From the NCBI RefSeq assembly GCF_009709555.1, contig NZ_WJBG01000252.1, positions 42,113 through 106,112 of the forward strand: 64,000 nt of DNA. The letters are read 5' to 3'. Of the stretch, positions 42,501-50,491 are shown piece by piece (the first letter of the stretch is position 1; each line of letters opens with the position of its first letter). The notes beneath the pieces are model-generated. The model was not told where the DNA came from. It did not search any database and was given only the letters and a program-made list of their open reading frames with translations. This DNA comes from Streptomyces blattellae. Lineage in GTDB: Bacteria > Actinomycetota > Actinomycetes > Streptomycetales > Streptomycetaceae. The translations under genes were made by a program, and so were the position numbers.

Positions 42501-43751
42501 GAGCAGGCGGACAAGGCGGCCGACCAGGCGGAGGCCGAGGAACGGGAACGGGCCAGGCAGGAGCGCGAGGAGGTAGTGGCTTCCGGTGGTTCGACCACCG
42601 AATACGTTCTGACCAAGGACGAGGAAGCCGCTCTGCTCGCGGAGTGCGGACAGGAGTGCGTCGACCAGTATCGCGAGGCCATGGCAGCCGCCAACCAGGA
42701 CGTCCTCGACTGGGTCAAGGCGAACGGTGGCGCGATCCTGATCGACCTGATCGGGGTCAAGGACGCCAAGAAGTGCTTCTCCGATCCCGATGTGGAGAGC
42801 TGCCTGTGGACGGCCATCAACGCCGTCAGCGTCGTCACTCTGATCGGCAAGGCGCCGGCCGTGGGCACGGCCATCCTTCGGGTCAGCACCGGGATTGCGA
42901 AGTTCTTCGAGGGGGCGTCCAAGGCGCGCAAAACCCTCAAGGCGCTGAAGGTCATCATCGATGCTCGGCTCGTCAAGGGTGGCGTGTCGTTCTGTGTGAA
43001 GCACAGCTTCGTGGCGGGCACGATGGTCGAGATGGCCGACGGCAGCGTCCGTGCCATCGAGAATGTCGCCGCGGGGGACCAGGTCCTCAACGCGCAGCCG
43101 GGCGGGAACACCGCCGAACGGCATGACGTGGTGCTGACCCACCGCACCACCACCGACACCCGCTTCACCGAGCTGACGGTCGCCACAGCGAGCGGACGGC
43201 GTACCCTCACCGGTACGTCCGACCACCCGTTCTACGACCTCACCACCAGGTCATGGATGGACGCCGGGCGCCTTCAGGCCGGTCACCGGCTGCAGACCCT
43301 GGATGACGGCACCGTCACGGTCGTCGGCGTGACCTCGTACACGAAGCCGCAGGTCACATACGACCTGACGGTGGAGGGCGTGCACTCCTACTTCGTGATG
43401 GCTGGGGACAGCCCCGTGCTGGTCCACAACGTCAACTGCCGTACTATCACCGACGGGGCGCTGAAGCACATTCGTGACGAGCACCTATGGGGCGGCAAGT
43501 ACCACGAGGCGGGCGCCATGGAGAACGTGTTTGATGAGGGTATCGACGCCGGGAAGCTCAAGAAGCTGATCGAGGAAGCGGCGCAGTACGGGCGTGAGGT
43601 CCCCAGGGCCAAGGGCGACACCCGCAGTGGCAACTACGTTGAATACGCCTTCGACGGTGTGACGACCGGGGCGAACGGCCAGAACGGTATCCGGCTCGCC
43701 GTCGACGAGTACGGCAACCTGTTGACCGCGATGCCGAAGAACGTCTGGTGA
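39582..43751 (+). CDS. Large secreted polymorphic toxin: Ala-rich stalk, HINT, nuclease-like tip
   Basis: This 1389-residue protein has a signal peptide (RRTRRTPQRRHAQSGLAAIG…ASADE) and an N-terminal ~290-residue helical domain. A ~700-residue Ala-rich coiled-coil stalk (AAAEAKA-type) follows, then a hydrophobic pretoxin segment (about residues 1060–1110). The HINT domain runs from Ser1142 (HSFVAGT; Ser where Cys is commoner) to the terminal His-Asn of VLVHN at residue 1283. The 106-residue tip has HIRDEH near its start and IRLAVDEYGNLLTAMP at its end, a layout like EndoU/BECR-type RNases. Release of the tip by HINT autocleavage is expected. GTG 39582 gives the natural signal peptide. The 43768 gene is its likely immunity partner. 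Confidence 0.88.
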   Translation: MRRTRRTPQRRHAQSGLAAIGLATATAVLGGLVSAVPASADEPGDNPTDPYERALRISLGAQAREDRCQVARAVHFGGPEMKTYAATKLAGPDAELRTVVADWTFGELGNAQRRDRDAGLADWNAHLDRQDQLNTGNKPYASVNSQGGRDYWAPDFGGDIVAFTLGTQRDLYARTWDSPTPRPGKASLDEAEKVLDAFDTGDDAWAGAYKEVAGWELLDTSNMGYSSANDVATFLRFGGFPTKAPEPDSLEFRTEVEALKQAWAACDSANPIDHYRVLTGVVVQAYSEWEAEYSGQAEQRKTIVTAEAAAAKETRAATAAMTEAVRQAWQADQILYWQKYWAAHKSSIHYPTPAEISKAKKDLNTAKTKAAAQVAVADAAAARAKTAADTASTAQTKAWAIADAAKLPRGRGLLYAQQSVQVAKASAAAAQAAAKATLTASNAAKATAADSQTLLALANTQTHALNTEFRKTAALEAKAQAKAAAESAAKLAAEAAANATTAKKARTTAEKAEKTAKDQAAEAKRQRGVAEAEKATAERERDLAASERAKADAAEQRALSEQGNARQARTAAETAGSTASEKLAAAEDAELRARLARDKAVEAERDKNATASRAAALESAAAAAEGTSAAAETRQAATEARTAATEAAGAATRARTAANEASTAAVNARAAATRAEGAAKRSRSAADAAQSAYTKTHAAAATAHAAAAEAIDAAAAAKENAKKADAEAKKAQAAAVTARKEATAAVAEAAKTTAWAARTAGYAAATAQYAQAARDAATATTKAANEAISIGSPYVETDASAAYAVLIGQTSKTIAEQQASAAKAKSDEAKKAAAQAKALADKATGDAKIALQAAADAADYAVQAVNSAAAANASAAAAATDAAAAKKADANAQRYDQQAGTDAFYANAAANAAESAAAQADRDATEAEKDASSARSAATSAEQDASTADRTATRAESDATKAEGAAANANTYAEQADKAADQAEAEERERARQEREEVVASGGSTTEYVLTKDEEAALLAECGQECVDQYREAMAAANQDVLDWVKANGGAILIDLIGVKDAKKCFSDPDVESCLWTAINAVSVVTLIGKAPAVGTAILRVSTGIAKFFEGASKARKTLKALKVIIDARLVKGGVSFCVKHSFVAGTMVEMADGSVRAIENVAAGDQVLNAQPGGNTAERHDVVLTHRTTTDTRFTELTVATASGRRTLTGTSDHPFYDLTTRSWMDAGRLQAGHRLQTLDDGTVTVVGVTSYTKPQVTYDLTVEGVHSYFVMAGDSPVLVHNVNCRTITDGALKHIRDEHLWGGKYHEAGAMENVFDEGIDAGKLKKLIEEAAQYGREVPRAKGDTRSGNYVEYAFDGVTTGANGQNGIRLAVDEYGNLLTAMPKNVW

Positions 43752-43767
43752 CAGGAACGGAGGACAG

Positions 43768-44232
43768 GTGATCGCCTTCTCTTTCGAGCCGCGCGCGGAT
43801 GACGACTCCTGGTCGCCGGACTGGCGGCCGGAGGGTCCCGACCTGAATGGCTCGGACTTCTGCCTGAGTTACTTCAGGGCCGACCGGCGACTCGTGGTCC
43901 ACGGTGTGGACCTCAGCGTGCGGCTGCTGGGCGAGCCGGTGGTCGACTTCGCGCTGATGTTGCACTACGCGACGACGATGCTGGAGACCCAGAGTGACAT
44001 CGCGGTCGAGGCCAGCCTGACCCAGTATGTGTACGCCTTCAGCCGGGACGGGGACTCCATCACCCTCACGACGCAGTGGCCCCCGCGGGTGGCCCAGCTG
44101 ACGTGGCCCGAGTTGCGGGAGCTGACCGTCCGCGCGAAGTCCGAGGCGGTACGGCTGATCACCGCCGCTCATCCGGAGCTGGGCGGTAACGCGTGGCTGC
44201 GGGAGACGGTGGGAGCACCGCCGGACGCGTGA
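43768..44232 (+). CDS. Probable immunity protein of the large toxin
   Basis: This 154-residue, acidic, cytoplasmic-looking protein starts 16 bases after the toxin stop, behind GGAGGACAG. No signal peptide and no firmly recognised domain; the opening MIAFSFEPRADDDSWSPDWRPEG and the central LRLLGEPVVDFALMLHYA-like region resemble small immunity proteins found behind nuclease tips. An acidic immunity protein suits an RNase-type partner. A strong hairpin closes the cassette just downstream. Confidence 0.65.
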   Translation: MIAFSFEPRADDDSWSPDWRPEGPDLNGSDFCLSYFRADRRLVVHGVDLSVRLLGEPVVDFALMLHYATTMLETQSDIAVEASLTQYVYAFSRDGDSITLTTQWPPRVAQLTWPELRELTVRAKSEAVRLITAAHPELGGNAWLRETVGAPPDA

Positions 44233-44249
44233 ACACCCGGTGAGAAGAA

Positions 44250-44292
44250 CTGAGGGCGTCCCCCTGCCACAGACAGCAGGGGACGCCCTCAG
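44250..44292. terminator. Bidirectional terminator between immunity gene and pyk
   Basis: Arms CTGAGGGCGTCCCCCTGC and GCAGGGGACGCCCTCAG (one bulged C) lie between the convergent immunity and pyruvate-kinase genes. It is nearly the same hairpin as 39195–39230. Confidence 0.8.
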
Positions 44293-44323
44293 CGCCGTAC
44301 AAGCCCCTTGCGGGGCGCATGTG

Positions 44324-45751
44324 TTACTTCGTCTCGCCGCCCAGGTGATGGACGCGGACCATATTGGTGGTCCCCGGCACCCCGGGAGGCGATCCCGCCG
44401 TGATGATGAGGGTGTCGCCGGTGTTGAAGCGGCCCAGTTTGAGGACCTCGCCGTCGACCAGGTCGACCATTTCGTCGGTGCTGTTGACGAAGGGGACGAC
44501 GTGGGACTCGACGCCCCAGCTCAGCGTGAGCTGGTTGCGGGTGGACTCGTCCGTCGTGAAGGCGAGGATCGGCTGGGACGCCCGGTAGCGGCACAGGCGG
44601 CGGGCCGTGTCGCCGGACTGGGTGAAGGCAATCAGGCCCTTGCCGCCGAGGAAGTCGGCGATCTCGCACGCGGCTCGCGCGACCGAACCGCCCTGCGTAC
44701 GCGGCTTCTTGCCGGGGACCAGCGGCTGCAGGCCCTTCGAAAGCAGCTCCTGCTCGGCCGCCTGGACGATCTTGGACATCGTCTTGACCGTCTCGATCGG
44801 GTAGGCGCCGACCGAGGACTCCGCCGACAGCATGACCGCGTCCGCGCCGTCCAGGATCGCGTTGGCCACGTCGGAGGCCTCGGCGCGGGTCGGGCGGGAG
44901 TTGGTGATCATCGACTCCATCATCTGGGTCGCCACGATCACCGGCTTGGCGTTGCGCCGGCACAGCTCGATCAGGCGCTTCTGCACCATCGGGACCTTTT
45001 CGAGCGGATACTCGACGGCCAGGTCGCCGCGGGCGACCATGACCGCGTCGAACGCCGCGACGACGCCCTCCATGTTCTCCACCGCCTGCGGCTTCTCCAC
45101 CTTGGCGATGACCGGGACCCGGCGGCCCTCCTCGTCCATCACCCGGTGGACGTCCTCGACGTCCTTGGCGTCCCGCACGAAGGACAGCGCGACCATGTCG
45201 CAGCCCATGCGGAGGGCGAATCGGAGGTCCTCGACGTCCTTCTCGCTCAGCGCCGGGACGTTCACCGCCGCGCCGGGCAGGTTGATGCCCTTGTGGTCGG
45301 AGACGACACCGCCCTCGATGACGATCGTCCTGACCCGCGGGCCCTCGACGTCCAGCACCTTCAGCTCGACGTTGCCGTCGTTGATCAGGACCTGGTCGCC
45401 GCGGGAGACGTCCCCGGGCAGGCCCTTGTAGGTTGTCCCGCAGATCTGCTTGTCACCCGGGACGTCCTCGGTGGTGATGACGAACTCGTCACCGCGCTCC
45501 AGCTCCACCGGGCCCTCGGCGAAGGTCTCCAGCCGGATCTTGGGGCCCTGGAGGTCGGCGAGGACGCCGATCGCGCGGCCGGTCTCCTTGGACGCGGCGC
45601 GGACACGGTCGTACCGACCCTGGTGCTCGGCGTGCGTGCCGTGGCTGAAGTTGAAGCGGGCCACATTCATGCCGGCCTCGATCAACGCGACGAGTTGCTC
45701 GTGGGAGTCGACCGCGGGGCCGAGAGTACAGACGATTTTCGAACGGCGCAT
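44324..45751 (-). CDS. pyk: Pyruvate kinase
   Basis: This 475-residue enzyme transfers phosphate from phosphoenolpyruvate to ADP at the end of glycolysis. It shows NFSHG, DLQGPKIR, the active-site VIAKVEKPQAVEN and VMVARGDLAVE, MMESMITNSRPTRAE (signature) and the C-terminal regulatory domain. It starts with ATG 45751 (MRRSKIVCTLGP). The order pyk, ackA, pta with divergent pfkA is the one I recall around SCO5423 (pyk2). Seventy bases separate it from ackA, so it may be partly cotranscribed with the acetate genes. Confidence 0.96.
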   Translation of the reverse strand: MRRSKIVCTLGPAVDSHEQLVALIEAGMNVARFNFSHGTHAEHQGRYDRVRAASKETGRAIGVLADLQGPKIRLETFAEGPVELERGDEFVITTEDVPGDKQICGTTYKGLPGDVSRGDQVLINDGNVELKVLDVEGPRVRTIVIEGGVVSDHKGINLPGAAVNVPALSEKDVEDLRFALRMGCDMVALSFVRDAKDVEDVHRVMDEEGRRVPVIAKVEKPQAVENMEGVVAAFDAVMVARGDLAVEYPLEKVPMVQKRLIELCRRNAKPVIVATQMMESMITNSRPTRAEASDVANAILDGADAVMLSAESSVGAYPIETVKTMSKIVQAAEQELLSKGLQPLVPGKKPRTQGGSVARAACEIADFLGGKGLIAFTQSGDTARRLCRYRASQPILAFTTDESTRNQLTLSWGVESHVVPFVNSTDEMVDLVDGEVLKLGRFNTGDTLIITAGSPPGVPGTTNMVRVHHLGGETK

Positions 45752-45824
45752 GGGGCGATCCTATCGGTTTGTTTCGGCGCGGAATTTAGCGTCTGGCGGA
45801 AGACACAAAGGGGCGGGATGCCGC

Positions 45825-47039
45825 TCAGGTGAGATTCTGGGAACCCTTCACGAGCGCGTACGTCTGTGTCGCAATCTCCAGTTCCTCATCGGTCGGCACC
45901 ACGGCGACGGCGACCCGCGCGGACTCCGGCGAGATCAGCCGCGGCTCGTCACTCCGTACGGCGTTCAGCTCGCCGTCGACGGCCAGGCCCAGCGCCTCCA
46001 GGCCCGCCACGGCAGCTTCCCGCACCGGGCTCGCGTTCTCCCCGACTCCCGCCGTGAAGGCGACCGCGTCCACCCGTCCGAGTACGGCGTAATAGGCGCC
46101 GATGTATTTCCTCAGCCGGTGGATGTAGATGTCGAAGGCCAGTTTCGCCTGTTCGTCGCCCTCGTCGATCCGGCGGCGGATCTCCCGCATGTCGTTGTCG
46201 CCGCACAGACCGACCAGGCCGCTCTTCTTGTTGAGAAGAGTGTCGATCTCGTCCGTGGACATTCCGCCGACACGCATCAAATGGAAGATGACGGCAGGGT
46301 CCATGTCCCCGGACCGCGTACCCATCACCAGCCCCTCCAAAGGCGTCAGCCCCATGGAGGTGTCGACACATCGGCCACCCTCGACCGCCGAGGCGGACGC
46401 TCCGTTTCCGAGGTGCAGGACGATCACATTTACTTCGGAAGGGTGCTTGCCCAGCAGCTCCGCCGTCGCCCGGGAGACGTACGCGTGCGAGGTCCCGTGG
46501 AAGCCGTACCGGCGGATCCGGTACTCGTCGGCCGTCCGCACGTCGATCGCGTAGCGCGCGGCCGACTCCGGCATCGTCGTGTGGAACGCGGTGTCGAAGA
46601 CGGCGACCTGGGGCAGGTCGGGACGCAGCGCCGACGCGGTGCGGATGCCGGTGAGGTTGGCGGGGTTGTGCAGCGGGGCGACCGGGACGAGCCGTTCGAT
46701 CTCGGCGAGGACCGCGTCGTCGATCACGGTCGGCTCGGTGAAGTGCAGCCCGCCGTGCACGACCCGGTGGCCGATCGCGGCCAGCTCGGGTGAGTCCAGG
46801 CCGAGCCCGTCCCTCGCCAGTTCCTCCGATACGGCCTTCAGCGCGGCGTCATGATCGGCGATCGCCCCGGTCCACTCCCGGGCCGCGCCGCCCGTCGGCG
46901 TGTGCTTGAGCCGGGAGGTCTCCTCGCCGATCCGCTCGACGAGGCCCACCGCCAGCCGACTGCCGCCCCGCATGTCGAGCAGCTGGTACTTCACCGACGA
47001 GGAGCCGGAGTTGAGGACGAGGACGCGCGTGGAACTCAC
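45825..47039 (-). CDS. ackA: Acetate kinase
   Basis: This 404-residue ASKHA-fold kinase interconverts acetyl phosphate plus ADP and acetate plus ATP. Motifs: VLVLNSGSSSVKYQL at the N-terminus, HRVVHGG, YGFHGTSHAYV, HLGNGAS and FTAGVGEN. Length is normal. The GTG start overlaps the stop of pta (GTGA), so phosphotransacetylase and acetate kinase are made together for acetate overflow or reuptake. Confidence 0.96.
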   Translation of the reverse strand: MSSTRVLVLNSGSSSVKYQLLDMRGGSRLAVGLVERIGEETSRLKHTPTGGAAREWTGAIADHDAALKAVSEELARDGLGLDSPELAAIGHRVVHGGLHFTEPTVIDDAVLAEIERLVPVAPLHNPANLTGIRTASALRPDLPQVAVFDTAFHTTMPESAARYAIDVRTADEYRIRRYGFHGTSHAYVSRATAELLGKHPSEVNVIVLHLGNGASASAVEGGRCVDTSMGLTPLEGLVMGTRSGDMDPAVIFHLMRVGGMSTDEIDTLLNKKSGLVGLCGDNDMREIRRRIDEGDEQAKLAFDIYIHRLRKYIGAYYAVLGRVDAVAFTAGVGENASPVREAAVAGLEALGLAVDGELNAVRSDEPRLISPESARVAVAVVPTDEELEIATQTYALVKGSQNLT

Positions 47040-49144
47040 AGCCGGGGTGCCTTCTCGTGCGAGGTCTGGGCCTGGATCGCCGTGATGGCGACGGTGTTGA
47101 CGATGTCCTGGACGAGGGCACCGCGGGAGAGGTCGTTGACCGGCTTGCGCAGCCCCTGCAGGACAGGGCCGACGGCGATCGCGCCGGCCGAACGCTGCAC
47201 GGCCTTGTAGGTGTTGTTGCCGGTGTTGAGGTCGGGGAAGATCAACACGCTGGCCTGACCGGCGACTTCGGACTGAGGCAGCTTGGTCGCCGCGACGGAC
47301 GGCTCGACGGCGGCGTCGTACTGGATCGGCCCCTCGATCTTCAGGTCGGGCCTGCGCAGCCGTACCAGCTCGGTCGCCTCGCGCACCTTGTCGACGTCGG
47401 CGCCCGAGCCGGACGTACCCGTGGAGTACGACAGCATCGCGATCCGCGGCTCCACGCCGAACTGCTCGGCGGTCGCGGCGGACTGGATGGCGATGTCGGC
47501 GAGCTGCTCGGCGTTCGGGTCGGGGTTGACCGCGCAGTCGCCGTAGACGAGGACCTTGTCGGCGAGGCACATGAAGAAGACGGAGGAGACGATCGACGCT
47601 CCCCCGGAGGAAGGACTCCCGGGCTTCGTCTTGATGATCTCGAACCCCGGGCGGATGGTCGCGGCCGTGGAGTGCACCGAGCCCGACACCATGCCGTCGG
47701 CCAGGCCCTCCTCGACCATCAGCGTGCCGAAGTAGTTCACGTCGGAGACCACGTCGTACGCCAGCTCCGCCGTCACGCCCTTGTGGGCGCGCAGGGCCGC
47801 GTACTTCTCGGCGAAGCCGTCGCGCAGTTCGCTGGTGGCCGGGTCGATCAGCCGGCAGTCGCCGAGGTCGATACCGAGGTCGGCGGCCTTCTTGCGGATC
47901 TGGTCGACCGGGCCGAGGAGGGTGAGGTCGCAGACGCCGCGGCGCAGCAGGACCTCGGCCGCGTGCAGGACGCGGGGCTCGGTGCCCTCCGGGAGGACGA
48001 CCCGGCGCAGGTCGGAGCGGGCCTGTTCGAGGAGCTTGTGCTCGAACATCATCGGGGTGACGCGGTCGCTGCTGGGGGCGCTGACCCGCTTCAGCAGGTC
48101 GCCGGTGTCGGCGTACCGCTCGAACAGGCCGAGCGCGGTCTCCGCCTTGCGCGGCGTGGCCGCGTTCAACTTGCCCTCCAGGCCGAAGAGTTCGGCGGCG
48201 GTCGGGAAGCTGTTGCCGGACACCGACAGGACCGGGGTGCCGGGGGCGAGGCGGGCGGCGAGGGTGAGGATCTCCTCGCCGGGCACCTCGTCGAGCGTCA
48301 GCAGCACGCCCGCTATCGGCGGGGTGCCGGCGCTGTGCGCGGCGAACGCGCCGACGACCAGATCGGCGCGGTCGCCCGGCGTGACGACCAGGCAGCCCGG
48401 GGTCAGGGCGGCCAGGAAGGTCGGCAGCATCGCGCCGCCGAAGACGAAGTCCAGCGCGTCACGGGCGAGCCCCGAGTCGTCGCCGAGCACCACCCTGGCG
48501 CCGAGGGCGTGGCTGATCTGGGAGACGGTCGGCGCGGCGAGTGCGGGCTCGTCGGGCACGACGTAGCAGGGCACCGGCAGCCGGCCGGTGAGCCGCTCGG
48601 CGATCAGGTCGCGGTCCTCGCGGGCGACGCGGTTGGTGACCATGGCGAGGACGTCGCAGCCGAGGCCGTCGTAGGCGCGGTAGGCGTTGCGGGTCTCGGC
48701 GAGGACGGACTCCGCGGTCTGCCCCCGGCCGCCGACCACCGGGATCACGGACGCGCCGAACTCGTTCGCCAGCCGCGCGTTGAGGGACAGCTCGTCCGGG
48801 AACTGGGTGTCGGCGTAGTCGGTGCCGAGGACGAGGACGACGTCGTAGTCCCGGGCGACGAGATGGAACCGGTCGACGAGGGTGGAGACCAGTTCGTCCG
48901 CGCCCTGCTCGGCCTGGAGCGCGGACGCCTCGTGGTAGTCCATGCCGTACACCGTCGCCGGGTCCTGTGAGAGCCGGTACCGGGCGCGCAGCAGCTCGAA
49001 CAGCCGGTCGGGCCCGTCGTGGACGAGGGGGCGGAAGACGCCCACCCGGTCGACCTGCCGGGTCAGCAGTTCCATGACCCCCAGCTCGACGACCTGGCGG
49101 CCGTCGCCGCGGTCGATACCGGTCACGTACACGCTGCGTGTCAC
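47036..49144 (-). CDS. pta: Phosphate acetyltransferase
   Basis: This 702-residue enzyme converts acetyl-CoA and phosphate to acetyl phosphate. The long form is complete: an N-terminal P-loop-like (BioD-type) domain (residues 1–~220), a middle DRTGG-type domain (~220–340) and a C-terminal catalytic domain (~370–700) with LPEGTEPRVLHAAE, DGMVSGSVHSTAATIRPG and FPDLNTGNNTYKAVQRS. The GTG at 49144 follows GGAGAG. Three 16-bp repeats lie directly upstream in the leader/promoter region. Confidence 0.96.
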   Translation of the reverse strand: MTRSVYVTGIDRGDGRQVVELGVMELLTRQVDRVGVFRPLVHDGPDRLFELLRARYRLSQDPATVYGMDYHEASALQAEQGADELVSTLVDRFHLVARDYDVVLVLGTDYADTQFPDELSLNARLANEFGASVIPVVGGRGQTAESVLAETRNAYRAYDGLGCDVLAMVTNRVAREDRDLIAERLTGRLPVPCYVVPDEPALAAPTVSQISHALGARVVLGDDSGLARDALDFVFGGAMLPTFLAALTPGCLVVTPGDRADLVVGAFAAHSAGTPPIAGVLLTLDEVPGEEILTLAARLAPGTPVLSVSGNSFPTAAELFGLEGKLNAATPRKAETALGLFERYADTGDLLKRVSAPSSDRVTPMMFEHKLLEQARSDLRRVVLPEGTEPRVLHAAEVLLRRGVCDLTLLGPVDQIRKKAADLGIDLGDCRLIDPATSELRDGFAEKYAALRAHKGVTAELAYDVVSDVNYFGTLMVEEGLADGMVSGSVHSTAATIRPGFEIIKTKPGSPSSGGASIVSSVFFMCLADKVLVYGDCAVNPDPNAEQLADIAIQSAATAEQFGVEPRIAMLSYSTGTSGSGADVDKVREATELVRLRRPDLKIEGPIQYDAAVEPSVAATKLPQSEVAGQASVLIFPDLNTGNNTYKAVQRSAGAIAVGPVLQGLRKPVNDLSRGALVQDIVNTVAITAIQAQTSHEKAPRL

Positions 49145-49180
49145 GCGTGCTCTCCGTTTCGTCTTCGTCAGCCGGGGGGC

Positions 49181-49228
49181 GTGGTCAGTCGGTTTCGTGG
49201 TCAGTCGGTTTCGTGGTCAGTCGGTTTT
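49181..49228. repeat. Three tandem 16-bp repeats upstream of pta
   Basis: GTGGTCAGTCGGTTTC is repeated at 49181, 49197 and 49213 (the last ends in T), 37–84 bases upstream of the pta start and between the divergent pta and pfkA genes. It may be a set of iterated protein sites or a slippage tract. Confidence 0.9.
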
Positions 49229-49269
49229 TCGGCTCGCAAAAATCGCCCACGGGGGTGAGCGGAACCCTC

Positions 49270-49298
49270 TTGACAATACCCTTGCCGGTGGATAAGGC
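49270..49298 (+). promoter_or_regulatory. Candidate vegetative promoter of pfkA
   Basis: A consensus −35 TTGACA (49270–49275) is followed at 17 bases by TAAGGC, or at 15 bases by GATAAG, about 95 bases before the pfkA start. Rare match to the HrdB-type −35 in this GC-rich window. Confidence 0.5.
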
Positions 49299-49392
49299 AC
49301 TCCTCAGCTTCGGGGCAGCGCCATCGGTCTGAGCGACGTGAAACAATCGGACTGGCTCACCGGTGTCAACAGCGAGCAGGAGACACAGCACG

Positions 49393-50418
49393 ATGCGTAT
49401 CGGAGTTCTCACCGCAGGCGGCGACTGCCCCGGCCTGAACGCCGTGATCCGGTCGGTCGTGCACCGAGCGGTCGCGCGGTACGGCGACGAGGTGATCGGC
49501 TTCGAGGACGGGTACGCGGGCCTGCTCGACGGTCACTACCGCACGCTGGACCTGGACGGGGTCAGCGGCATCCTGGCCCGCGGCGGCACCATCCTCGGCT
49601 CCTCCCGGCTGGAGCGCGACCGGCTCCGCGAGGCCTGCGACAACGCGCCCGACATCGCCCGGGACTTCGGCATCGACGCGCTGATCCCGATCGGCGGCGA
49701 GGGCACGCTGACCGCGGCGCGGATGCTCAGTGACGCGGGCCTGCCCGTCGTGGGCGTCCCGAAGACGATCGACAACGACATCTCCTCGACGGACCGGACC
49801 TTCGGCTTCGACACGGCGGTCGGCGTGGCCACCGAGGCGATGGACCGACTGAAGACCACCGCCGAGTCCCACCAGCGCGTGATGGTCGTCGAGGTCATGG
49901 GCCGGCACGCCGGCTGGATCGCCCTGGAGTCCGGGATGGCCGCCGGCGCCCACGGCATCTGCCTGCCCGAGCGCCCCTTCGACCCGGGCGACCTGGTCAA
50001 GATGGTCGAGGAGCGCTTCGCCCGCGGCAAGAAGTTCGCCGTCGTCTGCGTCGCCGAGGGCGCCCACCCCGCCGAGGGCACCATGGACTACGGCAAGGGC
50101 GAGATCGACCAGTACGGCCACGAGCGCTTCCAGGGCATCGGTACGGCGCTGGCCTTCGAGCTGGAGCGGCGGCTCGGCAAGGAGGCCAAGCCGGTCATCC
50201 TCGGCCATGTCCAGCGTGGTGGTGTACCGACCGCGTACGACCGTGTCCTCGCCACCCGCTTCGGCTGGCACGCGGTGGAGGCGGCGCACCGGGGTGAGTT
50301 CGGCAAAATGACCGCGCTGCGCGGCACGGACATCATGATGGTGCCGCTGGCGGAGGCGGTGACCGAGCTGAAGACGGTGCCGAAGGACCGGATGGACGAG
50401 GCGGAGTCGGTCTTCTAG
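49393..50418 (+). CDS. pfkA: ATP-dependent 6-phosphofructokinase
   Basis: This 341-residue enzyme phosphorylates fructose 6-phosphate, the committed step of glycolysis. Motifs: MRIGVLTAGGDCPGLNAVIR, IPIGGEGTLTAA (Gly in the second GG-x-G position marks ATP rather than pyrophosphate use), PKTIDNDI with the catalytic Asp, and EVMGRHAGW. Length equals the 341 residues I recall for the S. coelicolor enzyme SCO5426. ATG 49393 follows GCAGGAGACA. The stop codon lies inside the first unit of a 27-bp tandem repeat. Confidence 0.96.
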   Translation: MRIGVLTAGGDCPGLNAVIRSVVHRAVARYGDEVIGFEDGYAGLLDGHYRTLDLDGVSGILARGGTILGSSRLERDRLREACDNAPDIARDFGIDALIPIGGEGTLTAARMLSDAGLPVVGVPKTIDNDISSTDRTFGFDTAVGVATEAMDRLKTTAESHQRVMVVEVMGRHAGWIALESGMAAGAHGICLPERPFDPGDLVKMVEERFARGKKFAVVCVAEGAHPAEGTMDYGKGEIDQYGHERFQGIGTALAFELERRLGKEAKPVILGHVQRGGVPTAYDRVLATRFGWHAVEAAHRGEFGKMTALRGTDIMMVPLAEAVTELKTVPKDRMDEAESVF

Positions 50419-50491
50419 ACACCAGGAGAACGATCACTCTTCTAGACACCAGAAGAACGATCACTCTTCTTAGACACCCGGAGAACGATCG
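50411..50491. repeat. Three tandem 27-bp repeats spanning two convergent stop codons
   Basis: Units start at 50411, 50438 and 50465 (each beginning TCTTCTAGACACC or a near variant; the third has an extra T and lacks one base elsewhere). The first unit contains the pfkA TAG; the third contains the TAA of the leftward XRE gene. Confidence 0.92.

Noticed and set aside
39630..43226. About 1200-codon open frame antisense to the large toxin
   Set aside because: Same codon-bias effect opposite an Ala-rich coiled coil; Arg/Gly/Leu-rich translation with no start signal or family.
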